A program made the position numbers and the translations under genes. Positions 36,490 through 45,884 of a stretch of DNA of 64,000 nt are shown in pieces (within the stretch, counting starts at the first letter, position 1; each line of letters begins with the position of its first letter). The notes below the pieces were generated by a model. It was not told the origin of the DNA. It saw nothing but the letters and a program-made list of their open reading frames with translations, and ran no database searches. This DNA comes from Phaeobacter porticola (lineage in GTDB: Bacteria; Pseudomonadota; Alphaproteobacteria; Rhodobacterales; Rhodobacteraceae), in NCBI RefSeq assembly GCF_001888185.1, contig NZ_CP016367.1:20851-84850 (forward strand). The letters run 5' to 3'.

Positions 36490-37221
36490 TCAGAACTCCC
36501 GTCCACGCAGGGCGGCCACGGCAGCAGCCTCGGTCGTGAACCCACCAGTCTCACGGGTAATGCAGATATGATCGTCGCCCATGCGGATCGTGTAGGCGTC
36601 CCGCACGCCGGTGACCCGCACGACCGCACCTTGCGTCTGGCTGTTCTGGGTGATCTCGTAGCCCTGGGCGTTCAAGCCGAAGATCGAGGGCCGCACGCCG
36701 GGCCGGAATTCAAAGAAGGTCGAGCGCCCATCATTCCAGACCCTCACCGGGCGGATCGCACCGCTGCCCGCGAACTGATAGCCGGTATCTCGGCCTCCAG
36801 CCGCAAGCTGGCGCCCGGCGGGGCGCTCGTCGGGAAAGTTTACGACGACCCGGAAAGACTGTGTCCGCGAGCGTCCCTCTGTCAGATAGAAGGCGACAGC
36901 GCGGCGGTTGGTAAAGATCGTCAGGTTTGTCGTGGCCTGAGCCTCGACAGGCTTGATCGAGATCGTATTGCGGTTTGACAGAACCTCCACTTCATAGGAC
37001 GCGGAGTCACCGATCAGGACTTGATTGATCCGTTCGCCGGGACCGAGTTCGATTGACGTGTTTACCCGAAGGTGGGTGTCGATCCGGATCACATCCGTAG
37101 GGTTGAAGGTCACGTGGCGAACGCGGGCGTCCTGACCCATGGTGACCGGTGCGCGCTCGGCCAAGGCGGGCGTTCCGAGCAACCCGCCGACCGTTGCGAT
37201 GGCAATTATGAAGGTTTTCAT
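36490..37221 (-). CDS. virB9: VirB9 outer-membrane complex protein
   Basis: 243 residues with a signal peptide (MKTFIIAIATVGGLLGTPALA). The N-terminal domain matches VirB9/TrbG (HVTFNPTDVIRIDTHLRVNT, SNRNTISIKPV with TTNLTIFT). The C-terminal beta domain has the IRPVRVWNDGRSTFFEF segment that binds VirB7 and VirB10. It starts 4 bases after virB8. Confidence 0.92.
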   Translation of the reverse strand: MKTFIIAIATVGGLLGTPALAERAPVTMGQDARVRHVTFNPTDVIRIDTHLRVNTSIELGPGERINQVLIGDSASYEVEVLSNRNTISIKPVEAQATTNLTIFTNRRAVAFYLTEGRSRTQSFRVVVNFPDERPAGRQLAAGGRDTGYQFAGSGAIRPVRVWNDGRSTFFEFRPGVRPSIFGLNAQGYEITQNSQTQGAVVRVTGVRDAYTIRMGDDHICITRETGGFTTEAAAVAALRGREF

Positions 37222-37224
37222 GAA

Positions 37225-37869
37225 CTATTCTCGTGTCAGTGTTTCGGCATCGACCCGGTAAGCGGTCACCGAGAAGCCAAGGGGATTTTCCCAAACGCGT
37301 GTCAGGGAGCGTTCGCGGCGGGGGGCAAATTCAAACCCTACGGTGGCGATGAATGTTTGCGTGACGGGGGTCTGGTTGGGTCGGGTGAGGCGTTTGTCGA
37401 ACCGGATCTGAGCCACTTCGTCCTGCAGGAAGGTGATCGCCCGCACGCGGACATCGACCTGCGCATTCGCGCCGTAGCTGCGCGGTGGATAATTCTCGGC
37501 CCCCGCGGTCCAGAGTTCTATCAGCGAGGCGCGGGCGGGCCCGCTGGAGCGCCGCTGGACACTTTCGAGCCGTTCTTGAATGCCGTTCCTGAAATAGCTT
37601 TCGCGGTCGCTGATATAACTGACAAGCAGGGATTCCTTGATCGCTTCCTCATCGGTGATACCAGACGGCTGAACCTGATAGATGCGTTCTGCTGCACCCG
37701 ACGTGCTGTCGACGAGGACGGTAAACACTTCGGTTTCGCGCAGGGGCAACATAACCGTAATGGTCAGGGCCAACAGCACGGATACGGCGCAGGAACAGCC
37801 CGCAACGATCCATGCGGCGCGCGCTGCCCGGCGCGGACCCATCACCAAATCGATATCGAAATCACTCAT
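37225..37869 (-). CDS. virB8: VirB8 inner-membrane protein
   Basis: 214 residues. A short basic cytoplasmic segment and a single membrane helix (IVAGCSCAVSVLLALTITVM) are followed by an NTF2-like periplasmic domain ending in NPLGFSVTAYRVDAE, the typical VirB8 C-terminus. It nucleates the channel and contacts VirB9 and VirB10. The ATG follows the virB6 stop by 2 bases. Confidence 0.9.
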   Translation of the reverse strand: MSDFDIDLVMGPRRAARAAWIVAGCSCAVSVLLALTITVMLPLRETEVFTVLVDSTSGAAERIYQVQPSGITDEEAIKESLLVSYISDRESYFRNGIQERLESVQRRSSGPARASLIELWTAGAENYPPRSYGANAQVDVRVRAITFLQDEVAQIRFDKRLTRPNQTPVTQTFIATVGFEFAPRRERSLTRVWENPLGFSVTAYRVDAETLTRE

Positions 37870-37871
37870 GA

Positions 37872-38873
37872 CTATCCCTTCTTCATCTTTCCGGCGAGCT
37901 TGACCGCACCGCCCGCATAGCTCCCGGCACGGGCCGCGCTGGACGATCGGTCGGAGACGCCTTGTCCCTGAAGTCCTGCATTGAAGCCCCGTCGCATGTC
38001 ATCTCCGCCCCGGATCGCGGCACCGGTATTGCGCCACGCGTTCCCGGGCATCCGCGCGGCATTTGCACCGATCGAGGCGAGGCCGATGTTCGTGGCGGCA
38101 AGCCCTTGCGCGAAAGTTGGCACGAGCAACATCAGGCCAGCGCCGATCATCATCACCACGACGAACGAAATCGCGTCCCCGAGTGTTTCGACGCTGTCGA
38201 GGCTATCAGGTGCGACAGCTTCACCCGTCGCTATGGTGAAGCCAGCCATGGCAGCCACTAACAGCGGCACAAAGGAAAAACCGATGGCGAGTTTGACCCA
38301 TGCCTCGAACAGCGGCGCCGATTGTTTGAATAATGTGCAAGCCACGACCACAGGTGCGATGGCGATCAATACCGCCAACATGATCTTGGCGGCCGACAGA
38401 ACGATGATGGTGATCGTCGCCATGGCGGCGGCCACAAGAAACATGACCACGCTGGTCATGGCACCGGCCAGCCAGCCTCCATTCTGGCTGATCGCCTGCC
38501 CGACATTCAGGGCTTGGGAGTAGAGATCGTCTATGCCGTCATAAAGGTTTGTGACATCACCACCTGAGAGGGAGTTGAGAATACCTGCACCAAGTTCGGC
38601 AGGAGCATTTGTCAGCGCATCGTACGGAACAGAAAGGTTTGCGTAGATCAAAAACACATTGACCAGCACAATGCGCAGCCCTACCGACACGATTGTGGAA
38701 ACCGAGAGCGGCACGGCTTGCAGACCCACATTTGCGCCTACAAGAACGACCACCAACACAGATGCGGTCTGTACAACCGGGCGTACTGCGGCAACCGTAT
38801 CAGCATACGTGTCAGCTGCCACGCCCGCGACAGTGGCATCTACCAATGCCAGAACCTCAGCGATTATGGCCAT
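37872..38873 (-). CDS. virB6: VirB6 polytopic inner-membrane protein
   Basis: 333 residues with five or six membrane helices and the central VirB6/TrbL region (AKIMLAVLIAIAPVVVACTL near 170). The C-terminal ~60 residues are soluble, Gly/Arg/Ala rich and end in KMKKG. It forms part of the channel entrance. It is positioned between a small exported protein and virB8, as in other roseobacter virB operons. Confidence 0.88.
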   Translation of the reverse strand: MAIIAEVLALVDATVAGVAADTYADTVAAVRPVVQTASVLVVVLVGANVGLQAVPLSVSTIVSVGLRIVLVNVFLIYANLSVPYDALTNAPAELGAGILNSLSGGDVTNLYDGIDDLYSQALNVGQAISQNGGWLAGAMTSVVMFLVAAAMATITIIVLSAAKIMLAVLIAIAPVVVACTLFKQSAPLFEAWVKLAIGFSFVPLLVAAMAGFTIATGEAVAPDSLDSVETLGDAISFVVVMMIGAGLMLLVPTFAQGLAATNIGLASIGANAARMPGNAWRNTGAAIRGGDDMRRGFNAGLQGQGVSDRSSSAARAGSYAGGAVKLAGKMKKG

Positions 38874-38875
38874 CC

Positions 38876-39364
38876 TTAACTACCACACCGCTCCAATTGG
38901 AAGTTCTGATAGCGCTCGTTTACATCTGACCAATCGCTGCGACGGTATTTGCGAAAGACGCTGAAATCGCTGGTAGTTGCATCCTGCGCCGCTTTGCCAA
39001 TCCGTTCCTGCGTAAACGCATCGAGCGACCCGAGATCATAGATGCAGCCGCAGAAGCCCTGCGACATTGCAAGCTCTCTCAGGTCGGTGCCGAAGCCCCA
39101 CCGAACCGCTCCTCGAAAAATCTCGTTGCCGAAAAACTCAGTGTCCGGATAGCTGAAGGTGCAGGTTTGCGGCTTCGGGAACATCAAGAGCCCTCTTGCC
39201 TGTACCTCGCGCATGAGATCGAGGAGGCGCTCTTCCTCCCCATTTTCGGTGGCAGTGACGACCTCCCCGAGCAACGTATCGTCGGGCAGGTCTTGCAAGT
39301 CTTCCGCCCAGGCACTGCCTGCTAGGGCGATGAAAACTGCAAGTGCTTTGAGTGATGTATTCAA
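38876..39364 (-). CDS. Exported hypothetical protein in virB operon
   Basis: 162 residues with a signal peptide (MNTSLKALAVFIALAGSAWA). The mature part has four cysteines, three in the segment GFCGCIY and TCTFSYP, and a final ERCGS, implying disulfides in the periplasm. It starts 3 bases after the virB5 stop and ends 2 bases before virB6, so it is surely co-expressed with the channel. No VirB family is recognised; the position between virB5 and virB6 is where exclusion or minor pilus proteins often lie. Confidence 0.7.
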   Translation of the reverse strand: MNTSLKALAVFIALAGSAWAEDLQDLPDDTLLGEVVTATENGEEERLLDLMREVQARGLLMFPKPQTCTFSYPDTEFFGNEIFRGAVRWGFGTDLRELAMSQGFCGCIYDLGSLDAFTQERIGKAAQDATTSDFSVFRKYRRSDWSDVNERYQNFQLERCGS

Positions 39365-39367
39365 GGG

Positions 39368-40177
39368 TCAGTCCTCGGCGCCGGAAAAATCAAAGAAGGA
39401 GCGTGTGCGGGCCTGCTCGGCCGCGAAATCAATGCCGTTTTGACCTTGCGCCAAGCCTTGGGCGGCATTCAGGCGCCACATCTGGCCCAGCATGTAATTC
39501 GTCTCCGCGGCCATACGCGTGTTGAGATCAATCGATTCCTTGAGCGTTTCCTGTTCGCCAATCGCTTCCACCAGCCCATCGATACGCTCGATGCTCTGGG
39601 CGGCTTCCTCGTAGGAAATTTGGGCTTGCCCGATAACCATGGCATTGGCAGCCGCCAGATCGGCTATGGCAGCGCCTTGCGGGTTCCCGGCGTCGTTCAG
39701 CTCGGTGAGTTTTTCCGAGGTGAACCCCGCACTGGCCATAGTCTCGCGCATGGCATCTGCGGCGCGGCGCTCACCCATGGTGACGTCGCCATCGAGCAGA
39801 TTGTCCAGCAGGCTGTCAAAATCCCCGAGTGACAGGTTGTCCATGAAACCCGATAGATCGGTGATCTTCTGGGCGCGGGCACGCAGGTCCTCCACATCGT
39901 TGTAGAGGGCTGCGATTTCATTCAGGCCGGTAATTGAACCCAGGACGTCATCAAGAAGGCCCTGAATATCAGTGAGGCGTTCGATCTGGGTACGCAATTC
40001 CTCGATTTGCTGGAGCTGGTTTTCCGCATCGCGCAGCGCGGCCTGCAGCTGCTCGATATTCTGCGCGAGGTTCGATCCATCGATCACAGGCACACCCTGA
40101 GCGAAGGCTGGGGGCGGGTGTGCCGCCATGAGCGTGCCCGCGACAATAATTGCGGCAATGCGGGTGTCAGCCCTCAT
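39368..40177 (-). CDS. virB5: VirB5 minor pilus protein
   Basis: 269 residues with a signal peptide ending PPAFA and a mature start QGVPVIDGSNLAQNIEQL. The remainder is a long helical bundle (LQQIEELRTQIERLTDIQGL, later RMAAETNYMLGQMWRL), typical of VirB5/TrbJ, which caps the pilus. The first mature residues are shared with the transglycosylase encoded just upstream. Its ATG overlaps that gene's end by 11 bases. Confidence 0.85.
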   Translation of the reverse strand: MRADTRIAAIIVAGTLMAAHPPPAFAQGVPVIDGSNLAQNIEQLQAALRDAENQLQQIEELRTQIERLTDIQGLLDDVLGSITGLNEIAALYNDVEDLRARAQKITDLSGFMDNLSLGDFDSLLDNLLDGDVTMGERRAADAMRETMASAGFTSEKLTELNDAGNPQGAAIADLAAANAMVIGQAQISYEEAAQSIERIDGLVEAIGEQETLKESIDLNTRMAAETNYMLGQMWRLNAAQGLAQGQNGIDFAAEQARTRSFFDFSGAED

Positions 40178-41285
40178 CGGAATACCTCCAGAAAGTGGAT
40201 TGCTCTAGGTGATCGGCGGCCTCGGTCAAACCTTGTGCCGCTTCGACTTTCACGTGGGCCGCGCGCAGACGCAGCGTCAGCGCCATGAGCCGCGCCCGTT
40301 CAGCAAGCATATAGGTGGAGCGGTCCAGCGCCTCTTTTGCGTTACCGGGCGGATCTTCACGCAAAAGCGCCGCGATCCTCGTCATGGCCTGATCGATCTG
40401 GGTGCCCATGTAGGCGCCATAGCCGACCGAGGCATCCGCCCAGTTGCCCCAGGCGGCCGAGGCACCATCGAAGCCCGCCAGTGACCCTGTCATGTCGACG
40501 CCGGTGATGATGCCAAGATAGTCGTTGTAATAGCCGTTGATACGCCGGACGTAGGTCTGGGTTTCCTCGAAAGGAGGCACACCACCATATTCGAGAACAC
40601 GGCCGGGGCCTGCATTATAGGCCGCCAGAGCGTGATCAATCCGACCGAAGCGGTTCAGTTGCGTGAGAATGTAGCGTGCGCCACCGTCCAGGTTTTCCCA
40701 AGGATCATACGGGTTCACACCGAGATCCGATGCTGTGCCCGGCATCAGCTGGCAAAAACCGCGCGCACCCACGTGGGAGACGGCTGCATTGTTGAAACGA
40801 CTTTCCTGCTTGATCAGTGACTGAAACAGGATACGCCATGTCAGTGGCGTCAGACCGGCGGTCGCAACACCGGGATGACCCTCATAGCGCCGCGCCACCG
40901 TGATGATCATGCGCTCCACGTCGCTTGGCTCACCGAAGAGGCGATCGGCATCAGGATGATCTTCCTGGGCTGGGTAAGTCTCTGCAGCGCTCGCCCAGCC
41001 GGGCCCACCAGCCTCGAACCCACTCAGGTCGGTGACACCGGTGGTCTCCGCAAGGAAACGTTCGTAGGCTTCAAGCTGCTCTTGATAGATGTCCGCTTGA
41101 TCCTGGCGGGCGTCGCGCTTCTGGCCCTGCCGCAAGGCGTCGCGTGCGAGCTCTTCGACGCGCGACACAGCGCGGGCAAGGTTGGAGCCATCGATCACTG
41201 GCACGCCCTGCGCGGAGGCAAGCGAGCCAAGACCCAAGGCCACCGGAATCGCCATTCTAGAAGCTCTGGAAATCACAATGCGCAT
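40167..41285 (-). CDS. Lytic transglycosylase with VirB5-like ends
   Basis: 372 residues from the ATG at 41285, which gives a standard signal peptide (MRIVISRASRMAIPVALGLG, cleaved near ASA). The mature start AQGVPVIDGSNLA is the same as in VirB5. In the middle is a SLT/lysozyme-like domain with the catalytic Glu in LIKQESRFNNAAVS, then GFCQLMPGTA and [17 protein letters not shown]. The last ~110 residues are helical and resemble the VirB5 bundle (TYMLAERARLMALTLRLRA). It looks like a peptidoglycan hydrolase inserted in a VirB5 frame, opening the wall for the pilus. An ATG at 41255 is an alternative start. Confidence 0.78.
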   Translation of the reverse strand: MRIVISRASRMAIPVALGLGSLASAQGVPVIDGSNLARAVSRVEELARDALRQGQKRDARQDQADIYQEQLEAYERFLAETTGVTDLSGFEAGGPGWASAAETYPAQEDHPDADRLFGEPSDVERMIITVARRYEGHPGVATAGLTPLTWRILFQSLIKQESRFNNAAVSHVGARGFCQLMPGTASDLGVNPYDPWENLDGGARYILTQLNRFGRIDHALAAYNAGPGRVLEYGGVPPFEETQTYVRRINGYYNDYLGIITGVDMTGSLAGFDGASAAWGNWADASVGYGAYMGTQIDQAMTRIAALLREDPPGNAKEALDRSTYMLAERARLMALTLRLRAAHVKVEAAQGLTEAADHLEQSTFWRYSDEG

Positions 41286-41424
41286 TCCGTGAAACAAGGT
41301 CGGGAGCAGGGGCCAAGAACGCCATCGCGGGCCGCTCGAAACAGGGCGATCGCACGCCTGTTGATGCACCTTCGCAAGCGCTCAGGGCCGTCATGGCGAC
41401 GAACAGAAAAAATCGTGCTTTCAC
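41257..41424 (-). CDS. Small lipoprotein, VirB7-like
   Basis: 55 residues starting at a GTG at 41424 that overlaps the virB4 stop (GTGA), with GGAAGG seven to eight bases upstream. The product begins VKARFFLFVAMTALSAC, a lipoprotein signal with lipobox LSAC, and ends in a 35-residue tail with two more cysteines (SPCFERP, NAHCDF). Size, lipobox and position within the operon match VirB7, which anchors VirB9 in the outer membrane. It overlaps the next gene's start by 29 bases. Confidence 0.65.
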   Translation of the reverse strand: MKARFFLFVAMTALSACEGASTGVRSPCFERPAMAFLAPAPDLVSRNAHCDFQSF

Positions 41425-43790
41425 ATCATGTCCTTCCAAAATTCTTCTTTCTTGCGCCAATCGGCAGGCGCCTTTTCCTCGCCGGTCTTGCCACCACCAA
41501 GAACAGTAACCAGGCCGCCCAAGCCTGCGAGGTCGGTATTGACGAACACGCTGTCGGCGCCAGAACGGATCAATGCCAGCCGCAACCCGGCTGTCGGGCT
41601 GGAAAGAAAATCCGCCTCGCGCGCATTCAGGCGCAGGATGCTGTAATCCTCCGGATTTGCCCGTGGATTGGGAAACAGGATCTGGGTTGCCACACTTTCT
41701 GCGATGATCTGGCCGACCGAACTTTGGTCCAGATGGCCCGGTGTCTGGGTCAACATCATCACCACGCAGTTGCGCTTGCGCATGGTAACCAGCCAGTCAT
41801 GGAGGCGCTTGACGAAGATATCGTCAGCCAACATCTTCCACGCCTCGTCGATCACAATGATCGTTGGTCTACGATCCTCGATCACGCGCTCGATACGGCG
41901 GAAGAGATAGGCGAGCAGGGCTGAGCGTTCTGCGTCCTGGTCCAGAAGTTCGGTCATATCGAGACCAAGGACATCCTCGCCAATGGCAATCGCCTGTGCA
42001 CTGGGCCTTGAGAAAAGCCAACCGTACCGGCCGACTTCTGTCCATTCCCGCACGCGGGACACCAGGTCGCCATCATCATCGGTGGAGGCCACGAGACTTG
42101 CCAAACCGTCGAAGGTTCTGAGGCCCGGCTCCGCGGCGGCGATCTGACGAACCGCCTCGTTCAGCGCGACAGTCTGGACCGTTTCGAGTGGACGGTGACG
42201 GGCCAGAATGTCGCCGAGCCAATCTGTCAGCCAGGCGGCCCCCCGCGCATCGGTCTCCGTGGTCATCGGGTTAAAGCCGGTGGGCTGGCCCACCTTGATT
42301 TCGCTGTAGCTGCCACCCAAAGCGCGGATCGCCATCTCCAACCCCTGATCCTTGTCGAAAACGATGACTCGCGCACCCACTCTTCGGGCCTGTGCCATGA
42401 GAAAAGCCGTGCCGAGTGTCTTGCCGGACCCGGTGCGGCCCAGAACAAGCGTGTGCCCGACGCTTGGTTCATCGGTCCGGCGCCCCGCTTCGTGAAAGTT
42501 GAACCGGTAGAGGCTGGAGGTCACGGTCGGGAAGGCCGTGATCGTCTTGCCCCATGGGCTGGCCTCAGGTCCGCGCCCTGGCCGTGTCTTGTGAAAGGCC
42601 GCCAGTTCCGCGAAATTGTGCGACGAAACGATCCCGTCACGGATCCGGTAGGCCCAGTTTCCAGGCGCTTGCGCGAAATAGAGTGCCTTTGCGGCCCAGG
42701 ATTCCCGGACCAGAACGGCACCGGTCTCTTGCCCCGCCCGCCAGATCTCGGAAGCTGCCTGTTCCAGTTCCTCGGCGCTGTCACAGAAAACCTGCACGGA
42801 GGCGTGATGTGTCCCAAAGGTCGACCGGCCGGATGCCACGGCGTCGGCGGCTTCGATCAATTGCTCTGTCAGGCTGACACCAGCATCCTCGGAGGCACCC
42901 CGCTGGCGAAAGGTGCGTTGAATGCGCTCAACCATCTCATTGGCGCGCCGCGGCGTGAAAGAGTTGGTGATCGTGATGTCATAGGGCAGTTCCAACGCGT
43001 CAAGCATGGTTGGCCAGGTGCGACTGGGATAGGATTTTATCCCGAAAATCGCGCCGTATCGTGCGCTGTCGCCGCTTTCCAGCCGCATGGTTTTGCCTTG
43101 AAAGCTGACGTCGAAATTGCTCATCGTGTCAGCCAACAGTTGCCCGGGGGCCGCGATGATTTTGCCGTAGCTCTGTCCGTGAACCGCGGCCAACACTGCA
43201 AGCCAGTCCCCGCTCGAGACTGTCAGGCGCGCTGCACCTGCGTCGGAATACATCGCCATGAGCAGCGTCATGGCCTCTTCCAGGGCAACAATTCGCGTAT
43301 CGATGTCTTTCTGGAAATCGCGGCCGCCGCCAAGGGCGCCCAGAACCTTCGAGAATGCCTGCGGCATCGACGGACGCATCAATACTGTCAGCATCAAGGT
43401 GCGGGCTTTCAGGTCACGTGCGCGCAGGCTTCTCTGCCACGCCGCGTCTACCGCATTTGCAAAAGGCATACCGTCAGGCGCCGCAAGGTCCGCGACATCC
43501 GGGCGTGATACCTTGTTGATGTGGAAACCGAAACGCTCGCCCAACTGACTGACGATCCGGGCAAAGCCTTCACTGATCTCATCGATCCGGGCGTCATCAC
43601 TGGTGAAGCTGTCGATCCCGCCAAGCGTGACCGACGCCATCAGATCACCCTGCCGCGTCAGGATGACATTGTCTCGCACCGCAGCAATGTAAGGTAGGTG
43701 CCGCCCAAGACGCTCGGCTTTCAAAACCTTGTCCCCAAGTGCATCCCGAACAGCGCTGCTGGCAATTAACCCCCGAAACTCACGCGACAT
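41421..43790 (-). CDS. virB4: VirB4 ATPase
   Basis: 789 residues from the ATG at 43790 (MSREFRGLIASS); earlier in-frame ATGs at 43805 and 43820 extend further into virB3. The N-terminal CagE/TrbE-VirB4 domain is followed by the ATPase with Walker A LGRTGSGKT near 440, Walker B IIVIDEAWKML near 645 and a VMMLTQTPGHLDQS segment. It is the largest energiser of the secretion system and essential for pilus biogenesis. Overlaps virB3 by 11 bases. Confidence 0.93.
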   Translation of the reverse strand: MSREFRGLIASSAVRDALGDKVLKAERLGRHLPYIAAVRDNVILTRQGDLMASVTLGGIDSFTSDDARIDEISEGFARIVSQLGERFGFHINKVSRPDVADLAAPDGMPFANAVDAAWQRSLRARDLKARTLMLTVLMRPSMPQAFSKVLGALGGGRDFQKDIDTRIVALEEAMTLLMAMYSDAGAARLTVSSGDWLAVLAAVHGQSYGKIIAAPGQLLADTMSNFDVSFQGKTMRLESGDSARYGAIFGIKSYPSRTWPTMLDALELPYDITITNSFTPRRANEMVERIQRTFRQRGASEDAGVSLTEQLIEAADAVASGRSTFGTHHASVQVFCDSAEELEQAASEIWRAGQETGAVLVRESWAAKALYFAQAPGNWAYRIRDGIVSSHNFAELAAFHKTRPGRGPEASPWGKTITAFPTVTSSLYRFNFHEAGRRTDEPSVGHTLVLGRTGSGKTLGTAFLMAQARRVGARVIVFDKDQGLEMAIRALGGSYSEIKVGQPTGFNPMTTETDARGAAWLTDWLGDILARHRPLETVQTVALNEAVRQIAAAEPGLRTFDGLASLVASTDDDGDLVSRVREWTEVGRYGWLFSRPSAQAIAIGEDVLGLDMTELLDQDAERSALLAYLFRRIERVIEDRRPTIIVIDEAWKMLADDIFVKRLHDWLVTMRKRNCVVMMLTQTPGHLDQSSVGQIIAESVATQILFPNPRANPEDYSILRLNAREADFLSSPTAGLRLALIRSGADSVFVNTDLAGLGGLVTVLGGGKTGEEKAPADWRKKEEFWKDMM

Positions 43791-44055
43791 AGAGATCGCC
43801 CCCATTACAGGATCGCACACTCGTTCGCGGGGTGCGCGACATCACCACGTTCAAAATCTGAAACAGATGTGGATTGCGGTCTGCGACCAGCCAAAGCGGT
43901 GGGTAGCCCGCGAGGAAAACCAGCAGGAACCGCATGTCGTCAACCAGAATGAAAGGGATCACGGATGCGAAGACCAGCGCCACAAAATATCCGATCGGGA
44001 GACCGAATATCCGTGGCGGCTTGGTCAGCCCCAGAAAGAGTGGTGTGTCGCGCAT
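43780..44055 (-). CDS. virB3: VirB3 inner-membrane protein
   Basis: 91 residues with the VirB3 opening (PLFLGLTKPPRIFGLP) and two membrane helices (YFVALVFASVIPFILV, MRFLLVFLAGYPPLWLV). The tail after DRNPHLF is basic. It accompanies VirB4 and the pilin VirB2 in every system of this kind; here the order virB2-virB3-virB4 is canonical. Confidence 0.9.
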   Translation of the reverse strand: MRDTPLFLGLTKPPRIFGLPIGYFVALVFASVIPFILVDDMRFLLVFLAGYPPLWLVADRNPHLFQILNVVMSRTPRTSVRSCNGGDLYVA

Positions 44056-44078
44056 GGAGGTCTCTGCGGTCGGTCAGA

Positions 44079-44363
44079 TCAAGGAGCCGCAAAGCCGTCG
44101 ATGATGGTCTCGGCCGAAAAGATCAGCACCACGCCGACAAACACGGCGACGAAGATCGGCCAGTTGAGGCGCCCGAAAAACATCATGACACCCGATCCCA
44201 CGAGAGCGAGCACACCGAGGCCACGACCGATCGGACCCGTCACCGCGTCGATGATGTTGTCGATCATGTCAGAGACCGGGCTAAGGTCTTGTGCGAGCGC
44301 CGGGGCTGCGGCCACTATCAGCAACGCGGCCAATGCCGCCCGGGTATAGTCGATGCGTTTCAT
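44079..44363 (-). CDS. virB2: VirB2 pilin
   Basis: 94 residues: a long signal peptide ending PALAQ, then two membrane helices ([20 protein letters not shown] and [17 protein letters not shown]) joined by a short polar turn, which is the VirB2 pilin design. The mature form is about 70 residues. The ATG overlaps the virB1 stop by 4 bases (ATGA). Confidence 0.9.
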   Translation of the reverse strand: MKRIDYTRAALAALLIVAAAPALAQDLSPVSDMIDNIIDAVTGPIGRGLGVLALVGSGVMMFFGRLNWPIFVAVFVGVVLIFSAETIIDGFAAP

Positions 44364-45043
44364 ATCTGGTCTCCGATGGATTGGGCATAGACGGCCATGA
44401 CCTTGCGGACATGGCCTTGGGTTTCGCGGTAGGGGGGAATCCCGCCATGGCGCGCCACGGCTTCGGGGCCGGCGTTGTAGGCCGCGAGCGCAAGCTGCGG
44501 CGTGCCAAAACGATCAAGTTGTGTCAGCAAGTAGCGGGCGGATCCATGCAGGTTTTGCTCAGGATCATGCGGATCGACGCCAAGCACGCGTGCAGTGTCC
44601 GGCATCAACTGCCCAAGCCCGATTGCGCCGACATGCGACCGCGCGCCTGGATCAAATGCGCTTTCAATAGCGATGTTGGCGCGAAAGAATGCGAGCCAGT
44701 CGCGAGAGGACCACCCGGCCCTGCGCAGGGCCGGGTGGTCCGCGTAGACCGAACCCACATCAAGGATCATAGTCTCGACCGCAGGGCGGCCCGATGGGAC
44801 CCGAGGCGGAGAAAGGCGTGGTGAGTCAAGAGGGACGACCTCAGACCGTGCGACAATGTCGCCTTGCTCGGGTTGGGGTCTTGCAAAGTCGAGAACGCTA
44901 CTGGTCAGTCGACCAACACGGTCTGGAGCATCGAGATCGATAACGGATTGTGCATAAGTGGAAGGGCCTGAAAGCCCCCAGAGAACGAGGCTAGCCGCTG
45001 GTAGGATACCTTGTCGTCTCAAACTCCCACGTGCCTCTCTCAC
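44360..45043 (-). CDS. virB1: VirB1 lytic transglycosylase
   Basis: 227 residues. It has a SLT domain in the C-terminal half: catalytic Glu in [14 protein letters not shown], then [17 protein letters not shown] and [18 protein letters not shown]. The N-terminal part has a hydrophobic segment ([19 protein letters not shown]) serving as signal peptide. The start is uncertain: the GTG at 45043 overlaps the upstream gene by 53 bases, and a TTG 21 bases later would also keep the signal peptide. It is the second cell-wall hydrolase of the operon besides the VirB5-like chimera. Confidence 0.85.
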   Translation of the reverse strand: MREARGSLRRQGILPAASLVLWGLSGPSTYAQSVIDLDAPDRVGRLTSSVLDFARPQPEQGDIVARSEVVPLDSPRLSPPRVPSGRPAVETMILDVGSVYADHPALRRAGWSSRDWLAFFRANIAIESAFDPGARSHVGAIGLGQLMPDTARVLGVDPHDPEQNLHGSARYLLTQLDRFGTPQLALAAYNAGPEAVARHGGIPPYRETQGHVRKVMAVYAQSIGDQI

Positions 45044-45332
45044 CTTCTCGGAGAGGGCAGCTGAATACCTTTGCGTCGAGCTCCAGGCAGAAGCTCATGA
45101 GCCCTGCTGCGGTCTTGAAGACGCGTGGTTTAAGATCCCGGTTGGTCACATAGACCGACCGGTGCACACCGCCTTGACCGTCATTGGAGCAGACGAAAAC
45201 CGTCCAGCCACCCCTATGCGTGTTGCCGCCCTTTTCCGGGGCTTCAACGCATTCCACCTCGATCCATGCCCCACCCTCGATCGCCTCTTGCATGTGCGAT
45301 GTTAGGATCACGGGGTATTTTGTTCCTGCCAT
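44991..45332 (-). CDS. Hypothetical protein at head of virB operon
   Basis: 113 residues, ATG preceded by GGAGGC. The sequence ([31 protein letters not shown], a C-terminal FETTRYP) has no recognised domain and no signal peptide. It overlaps virB1 by 53 bases in another frame, so it is translated from the same message and is the first gene of the virB operon. It may be a regulator or chaperone of the operon; that is a guess from position. Confidence 0.6.
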   Translation of the reverse strand: MAGTKYPVILTSHMQEAIEGGAWIEVECVEAPEKGGNTHRGGWTVFVCSNDGQGGVHRSVYVTNRDLKPRVFKTAAGLMSFCLELDAKVFSCPLREGERGTWEFETTRYPTSG

Positions 45333-45529
45333 TTTGCCTCCGAAGGAAAGAAGTTCCTACGGAAGTAACCTGCTTTTGCACCGCTTCAAACAGTGCATGT
45401 CACAAGATATGCGGCGACGTAGCGGAAAACCCTTTAGATGTTCAATAGATATCTTTTGATTGATTAAGATATTTTTTCAGTGATAGGTCCGACACACGAT
45501 TCGCCCCCAGATTGTCGGGAGACCACCAG

Positions 45530-45799
45530 ATGTCGCGGTTGCTGGCATGTAGCACATTCATCGCCCTAGCGATCCCAGCAACCGCCGAGACGCTGGCGAT
45601 GGACTGCGTGGCGCCGTTGCGGCCGGAGCTGGCGGCCTCGCCTGCGCTCCTGAACGAGTACGGCGACGACATCAGAGCTGAGTTCAACACCTACTTCGAT
45701 GAGGCACAAACCTATCTGAATTGCCTCGCCGCAGCATCAGCTTCCGCGCAGGCCGAAGTCCGTCTTGTGCTTGACGCTTACCAGGAGATGTTCCAATGA
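45530..45799 (+). CDS. Exported hypothetical protein, 89 residues
   Basis: Starts at the ATG at 45530 with GGGAG upstream. A signal peptide (MSRLLACSTFIALAIPATA) precedes about 70 mature residues with two cysteines (MDCVAPL, LNCLAAA). It is predicted to be helical. It is divergent from the virB operon and may be part of a two-gene unit with the gene at 45885. No family recognised. Confidence 0.6.
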   Translation: MSRLLACSTFIALAIPATAETLAMDCVAPLRPELAASPALLNEYGDDIRAEFNTYFDEAQTYLNCLAAASASAQAEVRLVLDAYQEMFQ

Positions 45800-45884
45800 A
45801 ACGACGCGCAAAATATGTCAGTAAATATGACACAATTAACATAAGTCTTATTATACGACAACGCTTTAGCGGCGGCGCTCTGTC

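Noticed and set aside
42195..43508. 437-codon plus-strand frame
   Set aside because: Antisense to virB4.
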